This document shows positions 36,051 through 44,503 of a stretch of 64,000 bases of DNA, piece by piece. The stretch spans positions 248,001-312,000 of the forward strand of contig CAWELN010000014.1 of NCBI GenBank assembly GCA_963809795.1, given 5' to 3'. Positions within the stretch are counted from its first letter, which is position 1; the number at the start of each line of letters is the position of its first letter. The DNA is from DASUAS01 sp963809795 (GTDB taxonomy: Bacteria > Actinomycetota > Acidimicrobiia > IMCC26256 > DASPTH01). The position numbers and the translations under genes are program-made. The notes beneath the pieces were generated by a model. The model was not told the origin of the DNA. It worked only from the letters and a program-made list of their open reading frames with translations, and made no database searches.

Positions 36051-36656
36051 ATGCCCGCCACGTTGCTGATCAAGCCCTGGAACGACCCGGTGGTCGACAC
36101 CCTCGGGCACGATCCCCGCTCCCGCTACGTCGAGACCTTCTGGCTGCCGACCCTCGGTCCCACTGCGCTCCTGCTCCTGCGCCACCTCGCCGACCGGTTC
36201 GATCGCACCCCCGAAGGCGTCGAGCTCACCGTGAGCGACACCTCGCACGCGCTCGGCCTCGGCCAGCGCGACGGCACCGCGTCGCCCCTCGTACGCACGT
36301 TGCGGCGCCTCACCCAGTTCGACCTCGCCTGTGAGGACCCGATGTCCGACACGGTGGCGGTGCGGCGCAACGTCCCGCCGGTGAACGCCCGCCACCTGCG
36401 CCGCCTGCCGAGCGCGCTGCAGGCCGCGCACGCCGAGTGGGCGGAGGCGCAGCTGGCCGAGCACCCCCTCGCCGAGGCGCGCCGGCGTTCCCGCCGCGTC
36501 GCGTTCACCCTGCTCGAGCAGGGCGACGACCCCGACCACGTCGAGCGGGCGCTGCACGCGATCGGCTTTCACCCCGCGCTCTGCCAGGAGAGTGCGCAGT
36601 GGGCCTACCAGCGTCACCGCGAGGCGCTCGACCACGCGCAGGGAGTCGCGTCGTGA
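36051..36656 (+). CDS. Conserved actinobacterial protein of unknown function
   Basis: 201 residues starting MPATLLIKPWNDPVVDTLGH. It has DPRSRYVETFWLPTLGPTAL followed by LLLRHLADRFD, then a segment resembling a winged helix (VELTVSDTSHALGLGQRDGT, PLVRTLRRLTQFDLACEDP), and a helical C-terminal half. I recall similar YVE-FWLP-LGP proteins in acidimicrobial and streptomycete genomes without known function; a DNA-binding role is a guess. It has its own strong promoter and ribosome site. Confidence 0.7.
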   Translation: MPATLLIKPWNDPVVDTLGHDPRSRYVETFWLPTLGPTALLLLRHLADRFDRTPEGVELTVSDTSHALGLGQRDGTASPLVRTLRRLTQFDLACEDPMSDTVAVRRNVPPVNARHLRRLPSALQAAHAEWAEAQLAEHPLAEARRRSRRVAFTLLEQGDDPDHVERALHAIGFHPALCQESAQWAYQRHREALDHAQGVAS

Positions 36657-36771
36657 CCCATCGCTGACGAGATCACGCGGCGCGCGCTTCGCCCCCGATG
36701 CGCGTCCGCGGCCGAGCGGCGCGTCCCCGGTCCCCGGGACGCGTTGCTCGCGCGCGACGACCTCGTGGACA

Positions 36772-36785
36772 GGTCCCGCGGGACC
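36772..36785. promoter_or_regulatory. Perfect 14-bp palindrome upstream of the sirtuin gene
   Basis: GGTCCCGCGGGACC is a perfect palindrome 30 bases before the TACCGT box (36816-36821) of the sirtuin gene, a place suitable for an operator. A second inverted repeat (gcgtccc / gggacgc) at 36721-36742 could end transcription of the 36051 gene. No other content is visible in 36657-36815. Confidence 0.35.
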
Positions 36786-36827
36786 ACGCCCAGGCTGCCG
36801 CGAGGCCCATCCGGGTACCGTGCGTCC

Positions 36828-37592
36828 ATGGCCGACGACGCGCACCTCGACCGCCTCGCCGCGTTGCTGCGGGACGCCCGGCAGATCGTCGTGCTCACCG
36901 GGGCCGGGATCTCGACCGAGTCGGGCATCCCCGACTTCCGCGGCCCGCAGGGCCTCTGGACCAAGGACCCGTCGGCCGAGCGCAAGGCGACCATCCAGCA
37001 CTACGTGCACGACGCCGAGCACCGCCGCGACGTGTGGCGCGCCCGCGCCGCCGGCGGCGAGCGGTTCGGGGGCGAGCCGAACGCCGGGCACGTCGCGTTG
37101 GCCGAGCTCGAACGCCGGGCGAACCTGCACACGCTCGTCACCCAGAACGTCGACGGCCTGCACCAGGCGGCGGGCACCTCGCCCGAGATCGTGATCGAGA
37201 TCCACGGCACCGTGCAGGACGCGAAGTGCCTGGCGTGCGGCTGGCGGGGTCCGATGGAAGACACCCTCGCCCGGGTGCGCGCCGGTGACGAGGATCCGGC
37301 CTGTCTCGAGTGCGGCGGCATGCTCAAGTCGGCCACCATCTCCTTCGGCGAGAACCTCGTGCCCGCCGATCTCGAACGGGCGCAGCGTGCCGCCGCCCTC
37401 GCCGACGTCTTCCTCGCGGTCGGCACCTCCCTGGGCGTCTACCCGGCGGCCGCCCTCCCGGAGCTCGCGCTGCGGAACGGCGCGCTGCTGGCCGTGCTCA
37501 ACGGCGAGGAGACGCCGTTCGACCCGCGGGCCGAGTTCGTGCTCCGCGACCGCCTGGGTGAGGTGCTCCCGGAGCTGGTGGCGCGGATCTGA
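36828..37592 (+). CDS. Sir2-family NAD-dependent protein deacylase
   Basis: 254 residues from the ATG at 36828, 6 bases after TACCGT. NAD-binding GAGISTESGIPDFRGPQGLW, catalytic TQNVDGLHQAAG and IEIHGTVQDAKC with the active His, a zinc ribbon (CLACGW...CLECGGMLK), SFGENL and GTSLGVYPAAALP. It removes acyl groups from lysines using NAD, acting for example on acetyl-CoA synthetase. It stands alone, with a separate promoter, before the rhodanese-MoeB gene. Confidence 0.92.
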   Translation: MADDAHLDRLAALLRDARQIVVLTGAGISTESGIPDFRGPQGLWTKDPSAERKATIQHYVHDAEHRRDVWRARAAGGERFGGEPNAGHVALAELERRANLHTLVTQNVDGLHQAAGTSPEIVIEIHGTVQDAKCLACGWRGPMEDTLARVRAGDEDPACLECGGMLKSATISFGENLVPADLERAQRAAALADVFLAVGTSLGVYPAAALPELALRNGALLAVLNGEETPFDPRAEFVLRDRLGEVLPELVARI

Positions 37593-37657
37593 CCGGCCCG
37601 GTTGGGAATACCCGACCATCGCAGTAGCATTTCAATGGAGGACGAGGGAGACGCAGG

Positions 37658-38842
37658 ATGGCGAGTTATCGCGAGCTGCTCCGGGACACCAAGCAGCGCA
37701 TCACCGAGATCCAGCCCGAGGACGCCGAGGCGCGCCTCGGGCAGGCCACGTTCGTCGACGTGCGCGAGCAGGACGAGCACGACCAGGGCACCATCCCGGG
37801 GTCGGTGTTCATCCCCCGCGGCCACCTCGAGAGCCAGGCCGAGACCAAGCTCCTCGACCGCGACCAACCCATCGTCCTGTACTGCGCCGGCGGCAACCGC
37901 TCCGCCTTCGCCGCCGAGACCCTCCAGCAGCTCGGCTTCACCGACGTCGTGTCGATGGCCGGTGGGTTCGGGCGGTGGAAGAACGAGGGTCGCCCCTGGA
38001 TCACCCCCCAGACCCTCACCGCCGAGCAGCGCGACCGCTACGGGCGCCACATCCTCCTTCCCGAGGTCGGCGAGGCCGGCCAGCAGAAGCTGCTCGAGAG
38101 CCGCGTGCTGCTGCTGGGTGCGGGCGGCCTCGGCTCACCCGCCGCGCTCTACCTCGCGGCTGCGGGCGTCGGCACACTCGGCATCGTCGACATGGACGTC
38201 GTCGACGCGTCGAACCTGCAGCGCCAGATCCTCCACAACATGGACCGCATCGGCGAACGCAAGGTCGACTCGGCGAAGAAGACCCTCACCGAGCTGAACC
38301 CCGACGTCGACGTGGTCACGTACGACGTCCGTCTCGGCGCCGACAACGTGCTCGACATCATCGACGGCTACGACGTGATCGTCGACGGCACCGACAACTT
38401 CCCCACGCGCTACCTCCTGAACGACGCGTCGCTGCTGAAGCGCATCCCGGTCGTGCACGGCTCGATCTTCCGGTTCGAGGGCCAGGTCTCGGTGTTCAAG
38501 CCCTACGAGGGCCCCTGCTACCGCTGCCTCCTGCCCGAGCCGCCGCCGCCGGAGCTGGCGCCCAGCTGCGCGGAGGCCGGGGTGCTCGGCGTGCTCCCGG
38601 GCATCATCGGTTCGATCCAGGCGCTCGAGGCGATCAAGCTGATCCTCGACCTCGGCGACCCGCTGATCGGTCGGCTCCTCGCCTACGACGCGCTCGAGCA
38701 GTCGTTCCGTGCGTTCAAGGTGCGTCGCGACCCCGCGTGCCCGGCCTGCGGCGAGCACGCGGCGCCGATCGTGATCGCCGAGTACGACGAGCAGTGCCTC
38801 CCGCACGCCGTGCTCGCCGACGGCAGCGTCCTCACGCACTGA
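37658..38842 (+). CDS. Rhodanese-ThiF/MoeB fusion (sulfur-carrier adenylyltransferase/sulfurtransferase)
   Basis: 394 residues. Residues ~15-110 are a rhodanese domain (VDVREQDEHDQGTIPGSVFI, active-site loop CAGGNRSA). Residues ~125-394 are a ThiF/MoeB adenylyltransferase: RYGRHILLPEVGEAGQQKLL, GAGGLGSPAALYLAAAGVG, DNFPTRYLLNDA, GPCYRCLLPEPPPPELAPSC and the zinc pair CPACGEH. It would adenylate the C-terminus of a sulfur-carrier protein and hand on sulfur, as MoeZ does for MoaD, CysO and ThiS. In MoeZ the rhodanese domain is at the C-terminus; here the order is reversed. A GGGAGACGCAGG ribosome site precedes the ATG. Confidence 0.9.
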   Translation: MASYRELLRDTKQRITEIQPEDAEARLGQATFVDVREQDEHDQGTIPGSVFIPRGHLESQAETKLLDRDQPIVLYCAGGNRSAFAAETLQQLGFTDVVSMAGGFGRWKNEGRPWITPQTLTAEQRDRYGRHILLPEVGEAGQQKLLESRVLLLGAGGLGSPAALYLAAAGVGTLGIVDMDVVDASNLQRQILHNMDRIGERKVDSAKKTLTELNPDVDVVTYDVRLGADNVLDIIDGYDVIVDGTDNFPTRYLLNDASLLKRIPVVHGSIFRFEGQVSVFKPYEGPCYRCLLPEPPPPELAPSCAEAGVLGVLPGIIGSIQALEAIKLILDLGDPLIGRLLAYDALEQSFRAFKVRRDPACPACGEHAAPIVIAEYDEQCLPHAVLADGSVLTH

Positions 38843-38850
38843 TCACGGCC

Positions 38851-39810
38851 TCAGCGCCGTAGCCGCACCACCAGCTGCTCGACACGCGCCGCCAGCTCGT
38901 CGGGCTCGCGTACGACGACCGCGTACCGTCCCGCGAGCCAGGTGACGATGCGCAGCAACGCCTCGTTGCTGCCGCTGCCGACGCGCACGTGGGCACGACC
39001 GTCGTCGAGCTCCTCGACCTCGGCGTCGCTCCAGCGGAGCATGTCGCGCACCGCGTCCGGCGCGCCGTCGACCTCGAGCACGGCCGAGTGCGGCAGGGGC
39101 ATGGTGCGGATCGACTCGGCCACGAACGCGGCCGCGTCGCCACCAGGGAGCTCGCGCGCCGCGCACCGCACGCCGGCCAGCCGGGGCCGCTCGAGCCGGT
39201 CGAGGCGGAACGTGCGCCAGTCGTCGCGGCGGACGTCCCAGGCGACGAGATACCACCGGCGTCCGGTCGACACGAGCTGGTGGGGCTCGACCAGGCGGCT
39301 CGAGTCGTCGCCGTCGCGGCGGCGGTAGTCGAAGCGGACCTGCTCGGTGTCGCGACACGCCAGCGCGAGCACCGCGAGGGCATCGGCGTCGACCGTCGGG
39401 CCGCCGCCCCACTGCAGCGACACGATGTTGCTGTGCACCGCGTGCACCCGTCGCCGCAGCCGGTCGGGCAGGACCTGCTCGAGCTTGGCCAGCGCGCGCA
39501 GCGCGGTGTCGTCGATCCCGTCGATCGACGCGCCGGCGGCCGTCCGCAGCCCGACGGCGATGGCGACGGCCTCTTCGTCGTCGAGCAACAGCGGCGGCAG
39601 GTGGGCGCCGGTGGCGAGGCGGTAGCCGCCGGCGGCCCCGGGCGTGGCGTCGACCGGGTAGCCGAGTGACCGCAGTCGGTCGACGTCGCGCCGCAGCGTG
39701 CGGGCGCTGATGCCGAGACGCTCGGTGAGCTCCCCGCCCGGCCAGAACCGGTGCGTCTGCAGCAGCGAGAGCAGCAGCAGGGCTCGTTCGGTCGGGTCGT
39801 TGTCGGCCAT
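38851..39810 (-). CDS. WYL-domain transcriptional regulator
   Basis: 319 residues from the ATG at 39810. The N-terminal HTH (ERLGISARTLRRDVDRLRSL, GYPVDATPG.AGGYRL) is of the DeoR/HTH_11 type; the middle WYL domain has GRRWYLVAWDVRRDDWRTFR, and a C-terminal WCX extension follows (AGRYAVVVREPDELAARVEQ). WYL regulators sense small ligands or nucleic acids. It is divergent from the ABC transporter, with a perfect inverted repeat between them, so control of that transporter is the simplest role. Confidence 0.88.
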   Translation of the reverse strand: MADNDPTERALLLLSLLQTHRFWPGGELTERLGISARTLRRDVDRLRSLGYPVDATPGAAGGYRLATGAHLPPLLLDDEEAVAIAVGLRTAAGASIDGIDDTALRALAKLEQVLPDRLRRRVHAVHSNIVSLQWGGGPTVDADALAVLALACRDTEQVRFDYRRRDGDDSSRLVEPHQLVSTGRRWYLVAWDVRRDDWRTFRLDRLERPRLAGVRCAARELPGGDAAAFVAESIRTMPLPHSAVLEVDGAPDAVRDMLRWSDAEVEELDDGRAHVRVGSGSNEALLRIVTWLAGRYAVVVREPDELAARVEQLVVRLRR

Positions 39811-39878
39811 CGCACCCTTCGCCGCTCGATGAGTTCCGGCCGTCGCTGCGGTCTGACCCGAGAAGATTCCCACACATC

Positions 39879-39897
39879 GCGGCCAGGATCTGGCCGC
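39879..39897. promoter_or_regulatory. Inverted repeat between WYL regulator and ABC transporter (likely operator)
   Basis: GCGGCCAG-GAT-CTGGCCGC is a perfect 8-bp inverted repeat. It lies 9 bases upstream of the TAGGTT box (39907-39912) of the transporter gene, so it overlaps where the -35 region would be. A repressor bound here would block the transporter promoter; the WYL protein is the obvious candidate. Confidence 0.5.
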
Positions 39898-39919
39898 AGT
39901 GATCCGTAGGTTCGGAGCC

Positions 39920-40939
39920 GTGCAGACAACGTTGCGCCACCGTCAGGAACACCACCAGGACCATCACCACGACGCGACCGACCGGGGAGCGCCCGCGATC
40001 GTCGCCGAGGGCCTCACCCGGACCTTCGGCGACGTGACCGCCGTCGACCACCTCGACCTCGTCATCAACCGAGGCGAGATCTACGGCCTGCTCGGCCCCA
40101 ACGGGGCGGGGAAGTCGACCACGGTCAAGATGCTGTGCACGCTGCTCGCCCCCACCGGCGGGCGGGCCTCGGTGGCCGGCGTCGACATCGCGGCCCGGCC
40201 GCAGCAGGTGCGCCTCCACATCGGCGTGGCCCTCCAGGACGTCGCCCTCGACCCGAAGCAGACCGGGCTCGAGCTCCTCCGCCTCCAGGGCCTGCTCTAC
40301 GGCCTCACCCGCAGGGAGATCGAGCAGCGCCTGGTCGAGCTCCGGGCCCTCGTCGACCTCGGCGACGCGCTCGAGCGCCGCATCGAGACCTACTCGGGCG
40401 GCATGCGCCGCCGGCTCGACCTCGCCGCCGCGCTCGTGCACAACCCGGAGGTGCTGTTCCTCGACGAGCCGACGACCGGTCTCGACCCGATCAGCCGCGC
40501 CAGCGTGTGGCAGGAGGTGCAGCGGCTCAACGACGAGCTCGGCATGACCATCCTGCTCACCACGCAGTACCTGGAAGAGGCCGACGAGCTCGCCGACCGC
40601 GTCGGCATCGTCGACAACGGCCGGCTCGTGGCCCAGGGCACGCCCGCCGAGCTGAAGCGCAACATCGGCACCGACGTCGTCGTCGCCCGCATCGAGGGCG
40701 ATCCGGCCGCCGCGCAGGACGCGTTGCAGGGCGTCTACGGAGTGGTGGCGGTCGAAGGACGCGACCACGAGCTGACCATCAGCGTCGACGACGGCTCGTC
40801 GGCCATCGGCCCGGTGGCCATCGCGTTGCACGACGCCTCGATTCGGGTGCGCGACCTCACGCTGCGCACGCCGACGCTCGACGACGTGTTCCTCGAGCTC
40901 ACCGGGGCCCACTTCGATGCCGAGGAGGATCGGTCATGA
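39920..40939 (+). CDS. DrrA-like ABC transporter ATP-binding protein
   Basis: 339 residues from a GTG at 39920, 7 bases after TAGGTT; a GTG at 39899 is possible. After a His-rich head (RHRQEHHQDHHH) comes an ABC domain: Walker A LLGPNGAGKSTTVKML, Q loop, signature YSGGMRRRLDLAAALV, Walker B VLFLDEPTTGLDP, and the switch His replaced by Gln in LTTQYLEEADELADR, which is usual in DrrA-type exporters. The DUF4162-like tail ends LTLRTPTLDDVFLELTG. It powers export through the permease encoded next, probably of a drug or lipid. Confidence 0.93.
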   Translation: MQTTLRHRQEHHQDHHHDATDRGAPAIVAEGLTRTFGDVTAVDHLDLVINRGEIYGLLGPNGAGKSTTVKMLCTLLAPTGGRASVAGVDIAARPQQVRLHIGVALQDVALDPKQTGLELLRLQGLLYGLTRREIEQRLVELRALVDLGDALERRIETYSGGMRRRLDLAAALVHNPEVLFLDEPTTGLDPISRASVWQEVQRLNDELGMTILLTTQYLEEADELADRVGIVDNGRLVAQGTPAELKRNIGTDVVVARIEGDPAAAQDALQGVYGVVAVEGRDHELTISVDDGSSAIGPVAIALHDASIRVRDLTLRTPTLDDVFLELTGAHFDAEEDRS

Positions 40940-41766
40940 GCACCGCCCAGGTCACGTTCGACATCCGCCCGCGGACCGCGCCCGACGTCGCCCGAGCCCG
41001 CCCGGCCGGCGCGATCCACGACGTCCTCGCCATCGCCGGCCGTTCGCTGCGGGCGGTGCCGCGCGACCTCGAGGCCATCCTGCCGCCGGTGTTCATCGCC
41101 TTCTTCTTCTTCATCGTGAACATCGGCACGCTGAAGAACCTCACCCAGAACAACATCGCGGGGTTCGACTACACCGCATTCGAGATGGCGACCGCCGTGC
41201 TGCTCGGCGTCACCGGCGTGTCGCGGGCACAGGCCCTCGTGGTCGACGTGCAGAACGGCTACTTCGACCGGTTGCTGCTCACCCCGGTGCGGCGCAGCGC
41301 GATCCTGATCGGGCACATGGTGGCCGACGTCGCGGTGTCGGCGACCCTGTGCGTGCCGATCATCGGGTTGGCGTTCGCACTGGGCATCGACTTCCACGCC
41401 GGAGCGCTCGGGGTGCTGATGTTCATCGCCATCGCGTCGCTCTGGAGCCTCGCGTTCGCCGGCTTCGGGTACGCGATCGCGCTGAAGACGGGGAATCCCG
41501 CCGCGGTGAACTCGAGCTTCCTGCTGTTCTTCCCCTTCCTGTTCCTCACCTCGTCGTACGTGCCGCGCGACCAACTGAGCGGTTGGCTCGACACGGTGGC
41601 GGGGTGGAACCCGGTCACCTACCTGCTCGAGGGCCTGCGCTCGCTGGCCCTCAGCGGCTGGCACTGGGACGACCTCGGCAAGGCCGCCGTGGCCCTGCTG
41701 GTGGTGTTCCTGGTCAGCTTCTCGCTCTGCTTCGCCGCGCTCCGCTCCCGTGTGAACCAGCGCTGA
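40936..41766 (+). CDS. ABC-2 type (DrrB-like) transporter permease
   Basis: 276 residues; the ATG overlaps the ATPase stop (ATGA). Six membrane segments can be followed, for example ILPPVFIAFFFFIVNIGTL, VAVSATLCVPIIGLAFAL, LGVLMFIAIASLWSLAFAG and AAVALLVVFLVSFSLCFAAL, with the family motif FLTSSYVPRDQLSGWLDTVA and NPVTYLLEGLRSL near the end. It forms the pore for the DrrA-like ATPase. Downstream, 41767-41904 holds no gene. Confidence 0.92.
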   Translation: MSTAQVTFDIRPRTAPDVARARPAGAIHDVLAIAGRSLRAVPRDLEAILPPVFIAFFFFIVNIGTLKNLTQNNIAGFDYTAFEMATAVLLGVTGVSRAQALVVDVQNGYFDRLLLTPVRRSAILIGHMVADVAVSATLCVPIIGLAFALGIDFHAGALGVLMFIAIASLWSLAFAGFGYAIALKTGNPAAVNSSFLLFFPFLFLTSSYVPRDQLSGWLDTVAGWNPVTYLLEGLRSLALSGWHWDDLGKAAVALLVVFLVSFSLCFAALRSRVNQR

Positions 41767-41904
41767 ACCGAGCACGGACGGGCGAGAGGTTCTCCGTCGC
41801 TGTCTCTCAAGATGGCCTGCCCGCGGGCCGATCCTCCACTGACCGGAAGTCGAGCCGGCAGGGCGCGACCGGGATCTGGAGGACCGACCCATGGGCGGGA
41901 CGTC

Positions 41905-43107
41905 ATGAGCAGGTTGGTGCTCGCGACTGCAAGCACCGACCTCGAGCAGCGCGTACGAGACGCGTTCGACGGCGAGCTCAGCGGCCCGTTGCGGTACTGG
42001 CGCGACGACATGCTCGCCGACCCCTGCGACGCGGTCCGGGAGCTCGCCGGGCGTGGCGTCGAGGTCGTCGCACTCGGGCCCGACGTCCCCAAGGCCGAGG
42101 CGCTGGCGCTCGCCAGCGCGTTCGACCACGACCGGCCCGACATCAGCGTCCTGATCATCGCGCCGCCGTCGACCGAGCTCCTGCAATCGGCGCTCCGCGC
42201 CGGGGCGCGCGACGTCATCGCGCCCGACATGGCGCCGGCCGACCTCCGCACGGCCATCGAGCTCGCCTTCGACACCGCAACCCACCGCCGACGGGTGTTC
42301 GACAACGACGAGAACGGCTTCGGCGACGGCGACCGCAGCCGCGTGATCATGGCGCTGTGCCCGAAGGGCGGCGCCGGCAAGACGACCGTGTCGACCAACC
42401 TCGCACTGGCGTTGGGACAGGTCGCGCCGGGTGAGGTCGTGATCCTCGACCTCGATCTGCAGTTCGGCGACGTGGCCAGCGCACTCGGCCTCCGGCCCGA
42501 CCTGACCTTCGCCGACGCGGTGCGGTCGCTCGAGTCGGTCGACGCGACCAGCCTCAAAGCGCATCTGACCGTCCATCCGCACGACGACCTGTTCGTGCTG
42601 TGCGCGCCCGCGACCCCCACCGAGGCCGACGACATCACCATCGAGCAGGTCGAGCGAGTGCTCGAACTGCTCACGCAGTCGTTCAAGTACGTCGTGATCG
42701 ACACGGCGTCGGGACTCGACGAGAACACGCTGGCGTCACTCGAGTACGCCACCGACCTCCTCCTGATCTCGGCGACCGACATCCCGAGCATCCGGGCCAC
42801 GGTGAAGGAGATCGAAGCGCTCCGCGTGATCGGCAAGCCACAGCACCTCTGGCACTTCGTGCTCAACCGGGCTGACGCCCGCACGGGCCTGACCATCCCC
42901 GCCATCGAGCGGACCGTGGGCATCAACGTCGACGTCGCCATCCCGAGCTCCCGCTCGGTCCCCGTGTCCCTGAACGAGGGAGAGCCGATCGTGCTGTCCG
43001 ACCCGCGGTCAGCGGTGTCGCTGGCGATGCTGCAGCTCGTGCGACGCGTGGCGCCCCAGTCGACCCCGGCCGACACCCGGCCCTCCGGCCTCTTCCGCAG
43101 GCGGTGA
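41905..43107 (+). CDS. CpaE/TadZ-like pilus-assembly ATPase (MinD/ParA superfamily)
   Basis: 400 residues from the ATG at 41905. A receiver-like N-terminal domain (~1-130; DRPDISVLIIAPPSTELLQS) without clear phospho-acceptor logic leads to a deviant Walker A ALCPKGGAGKTTVSTNLALA and DLDLQFGDVASALGL, VIDTASGLDENTLA. CpaE proteins place Tad/Flp pilus machinery at the pole or membrane. It is 4 bases before the CpaF gene. The rest of a tad locus (prepilin, TadB, TadC, peptidase) is not in the window. Confidence 0.88.
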   Translation: MSRLVLATASTDLEQRVRDAFDGELSGPLRYWRDDMLADPCDAVRELAGRGVEVVALGPDVPKAEALALASAFDHDRPDISVLIIAPPSTELLQSALRAGARDVIAPDMAPADLRTAIELAFDTATHRRRVFDNDENGFGDGDRSRVIMALCPKGGAGKTTVSTNLALALGQVAPGEVVILDLDLQFGDVASALGLRPDLTFADAVRSLESVDATSLKAHLTVHPHDDLFVLCAPATPTEADDITIEQVERVLELLTQSFKYVVIDTASGLDENTLASLEYATDLLLISATDIPSIRATVKEIEALRVIGKPQHLWHFVLNRADARTGLTIPAIERTVGINVDVAIPSSRSVPVSLNEGEPIVLSDPRSAVSLAMLQLVRRVAPQSTPADTRPSGLFRRR

Positions 43108-43111
43108 CACC

Positions 43112-44491
43112 ATGAAGCTCAGCGAGCGCATGAAGCAGCGCGAGACGGCGGGGGACGAGACGCCCTCGTTCGGCACCGTCTCGACCCGGGCGGCCGAGAC
43201 CGCCGAAGCCAAGGGCGTGCTGTCGGCGGACCCGGTCAGCCAATTGAAGCGCCGCGCGCAGGAGGCGCTGATCCGGCGGATGGGTCCCGCGCTGTGGGAG
43301 CCGACGAGCTCCGCGACCCAGCTCGACGCGCAGGTCGTGCGCGAGCTGAGCGTCGTCCTGAAGGAGGAGAAGATCCCGCTCAACGATGCCGAGCGCGAGC
43401 AACTCGTCGGCGAGATCGTCGACCAGGCGCTCGGCTACGGACCGATCGAGCGGTACCTCCAAGACCCGACGATCAGCGAGGTGATGGTCAACGGGCTCGA
43501 CGGCGTGTACATCGAGCGCGACGGGAAGATCGAGGAGACCGACGGTCGGTTCTTCTCCGAGGCGCACGTGCTCCGGGTGATCGACCGCATCGTGGCGCCG
43601 CTCGGCCGCCGGATCGACGAGTCGTCTCCCATGGTCGACGCCCGCCTCCCCGACGGTTCACGGGTCAATGCCGTGATCGCACCGCTCGCCATCGATGGCC
43701 CTCAGCTCACCATCCGCAAGTTCACCCAGCGGGTGCTGACCCTCGAGGACCTCGTGCGGCTCGGGACCCTCACCAACCAGGTCGGCGACTTCCTCGCCGC
43801 CTGCGTCACCGGCCGCATGAACATCCTCATCAGCGGCGGCACCGGCACCGGCAAGACCACGTTGCTCAACGTGTTGTCGTCGATGATCCCCGCCAACGAG
43901 CGCATCGTGACCATCGAGGACGCCGCCGAGCTGCGGCTCCAGCAGCGCCACGTGATCCGGCTCGAGAGCCGGCCCGCCAACATCGAGGGGAAGGGTGAGG
44001 TACGGACGCGTGACCTGCTGCGCAATGCGCTGCGAATGCGGCCCGACCGCATCGTGGTGGGCGAGGTTCGGGGCGCCGAGGCGCTCGACATGCTGCAGGC
44101 CATGAACACGGGCCACGACGGGTCGCTCTCGACGTTGCACGCCAACTCACCTCGCGACGCGCTCGCGCGGGTGGAGACCATGGTCCTGATGGCCGGGTTC
44201 GACCTCCCGGTGCGAGCCATCCGCGAGCAGGCGGCATCGGCGATCGACCTCCTCGTGCACATCGCGCGCGGGCGCGACGGGGTCCGACGAGTGGCCCGCG
44301 TGGCCGCGGTCGACGGGATGGAAGGCGAGACCGTCACCCTCTCCGACATCTTCCGCTTCGAGGCCGAGCCTGGGAGCGACGGGGCGGTCGGCGGGCGACT
44401 CCGCGCCACCGGGGTGCGCCCGAAGCTGGCCGAACGGCTGCACGACGCCGGTGTTTCGCTCCCGAGCGACATCTTCGGCGACGCCCGGTAA
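43112..44491 (+). CDS. CpaF/TadA-family secretion ATPase
   Basis: 459 residues starting MKLSERMKQRETAGDETPSF. The N-terminal all-helical part is followed by the type II/IV secretion ATPase core: YLQDPTISEVMVNGLDGVYI, Walker A ISGGTGTGKTTLLNVLSSM, Asp box EDAAELRL, Walker B RIVVGEVRGAEALDMLQAMN and His box GHDGSLSTLHANSPRDAL. It drives assembly of Tad/Flp pili or related secretion. It forms an operon with CpaE, and the next gene is convergent, so the pair is isolated from TadB/TadC. Confidence 0.93.
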   Translation: MKLSERMKQRETAGDETPSFGTVSTRAAETAEAKGVLSADPVSQLKRRAQEALIRRMGPALWEPTSSATQLDAQVVRELSVVLKEEKIPLNDAEREQLVGEIVDQALGYGPIERYLQDPTISEVMVNGLDGVYIERDGKIEETDGRFFSEAHVLRVIDRIVAPLGRRIDESSPMVDARLPDGSRVNAVIAPLAIDGPQLTIRKFTQRVLTLEDLVRLGTLTNQVGDFLAACVTGRMNILISGGTGTGKTTLLNVLSSMIPANERIVTIEDAAELRLQQRHVIRLESRPANIEGKGEVRTRDLLRNALRMRPDRIVVGEVRGAEALDMLQAMNTGHDGSLSTLHANSPRDALARVETMVLMAGFDLPVRAIREQAASAIDLLVHIARGRDGVRRVARVAAVDGMEGETVTLSDIFRFEAEPGSDGAVGGRLRATGVRPKLAERLHDAGVSLPSDIFGDAR

Positions 44492-44503
44492 CGCGGCCTC
44501 CGG

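Noticed and set aside
35893..36069. Short frame MSTRGADLPTGALDAFWTYR... on the plus strand
   Set aside because: It contains the promoter of the 36051 gene and overlaps its start; no conservation signal.
35445..37619. Open frame of 724 residues on the minus strand
   Set aside because: Antisense to the deacylase-like gene, the 36051 gene and the sirtuin.
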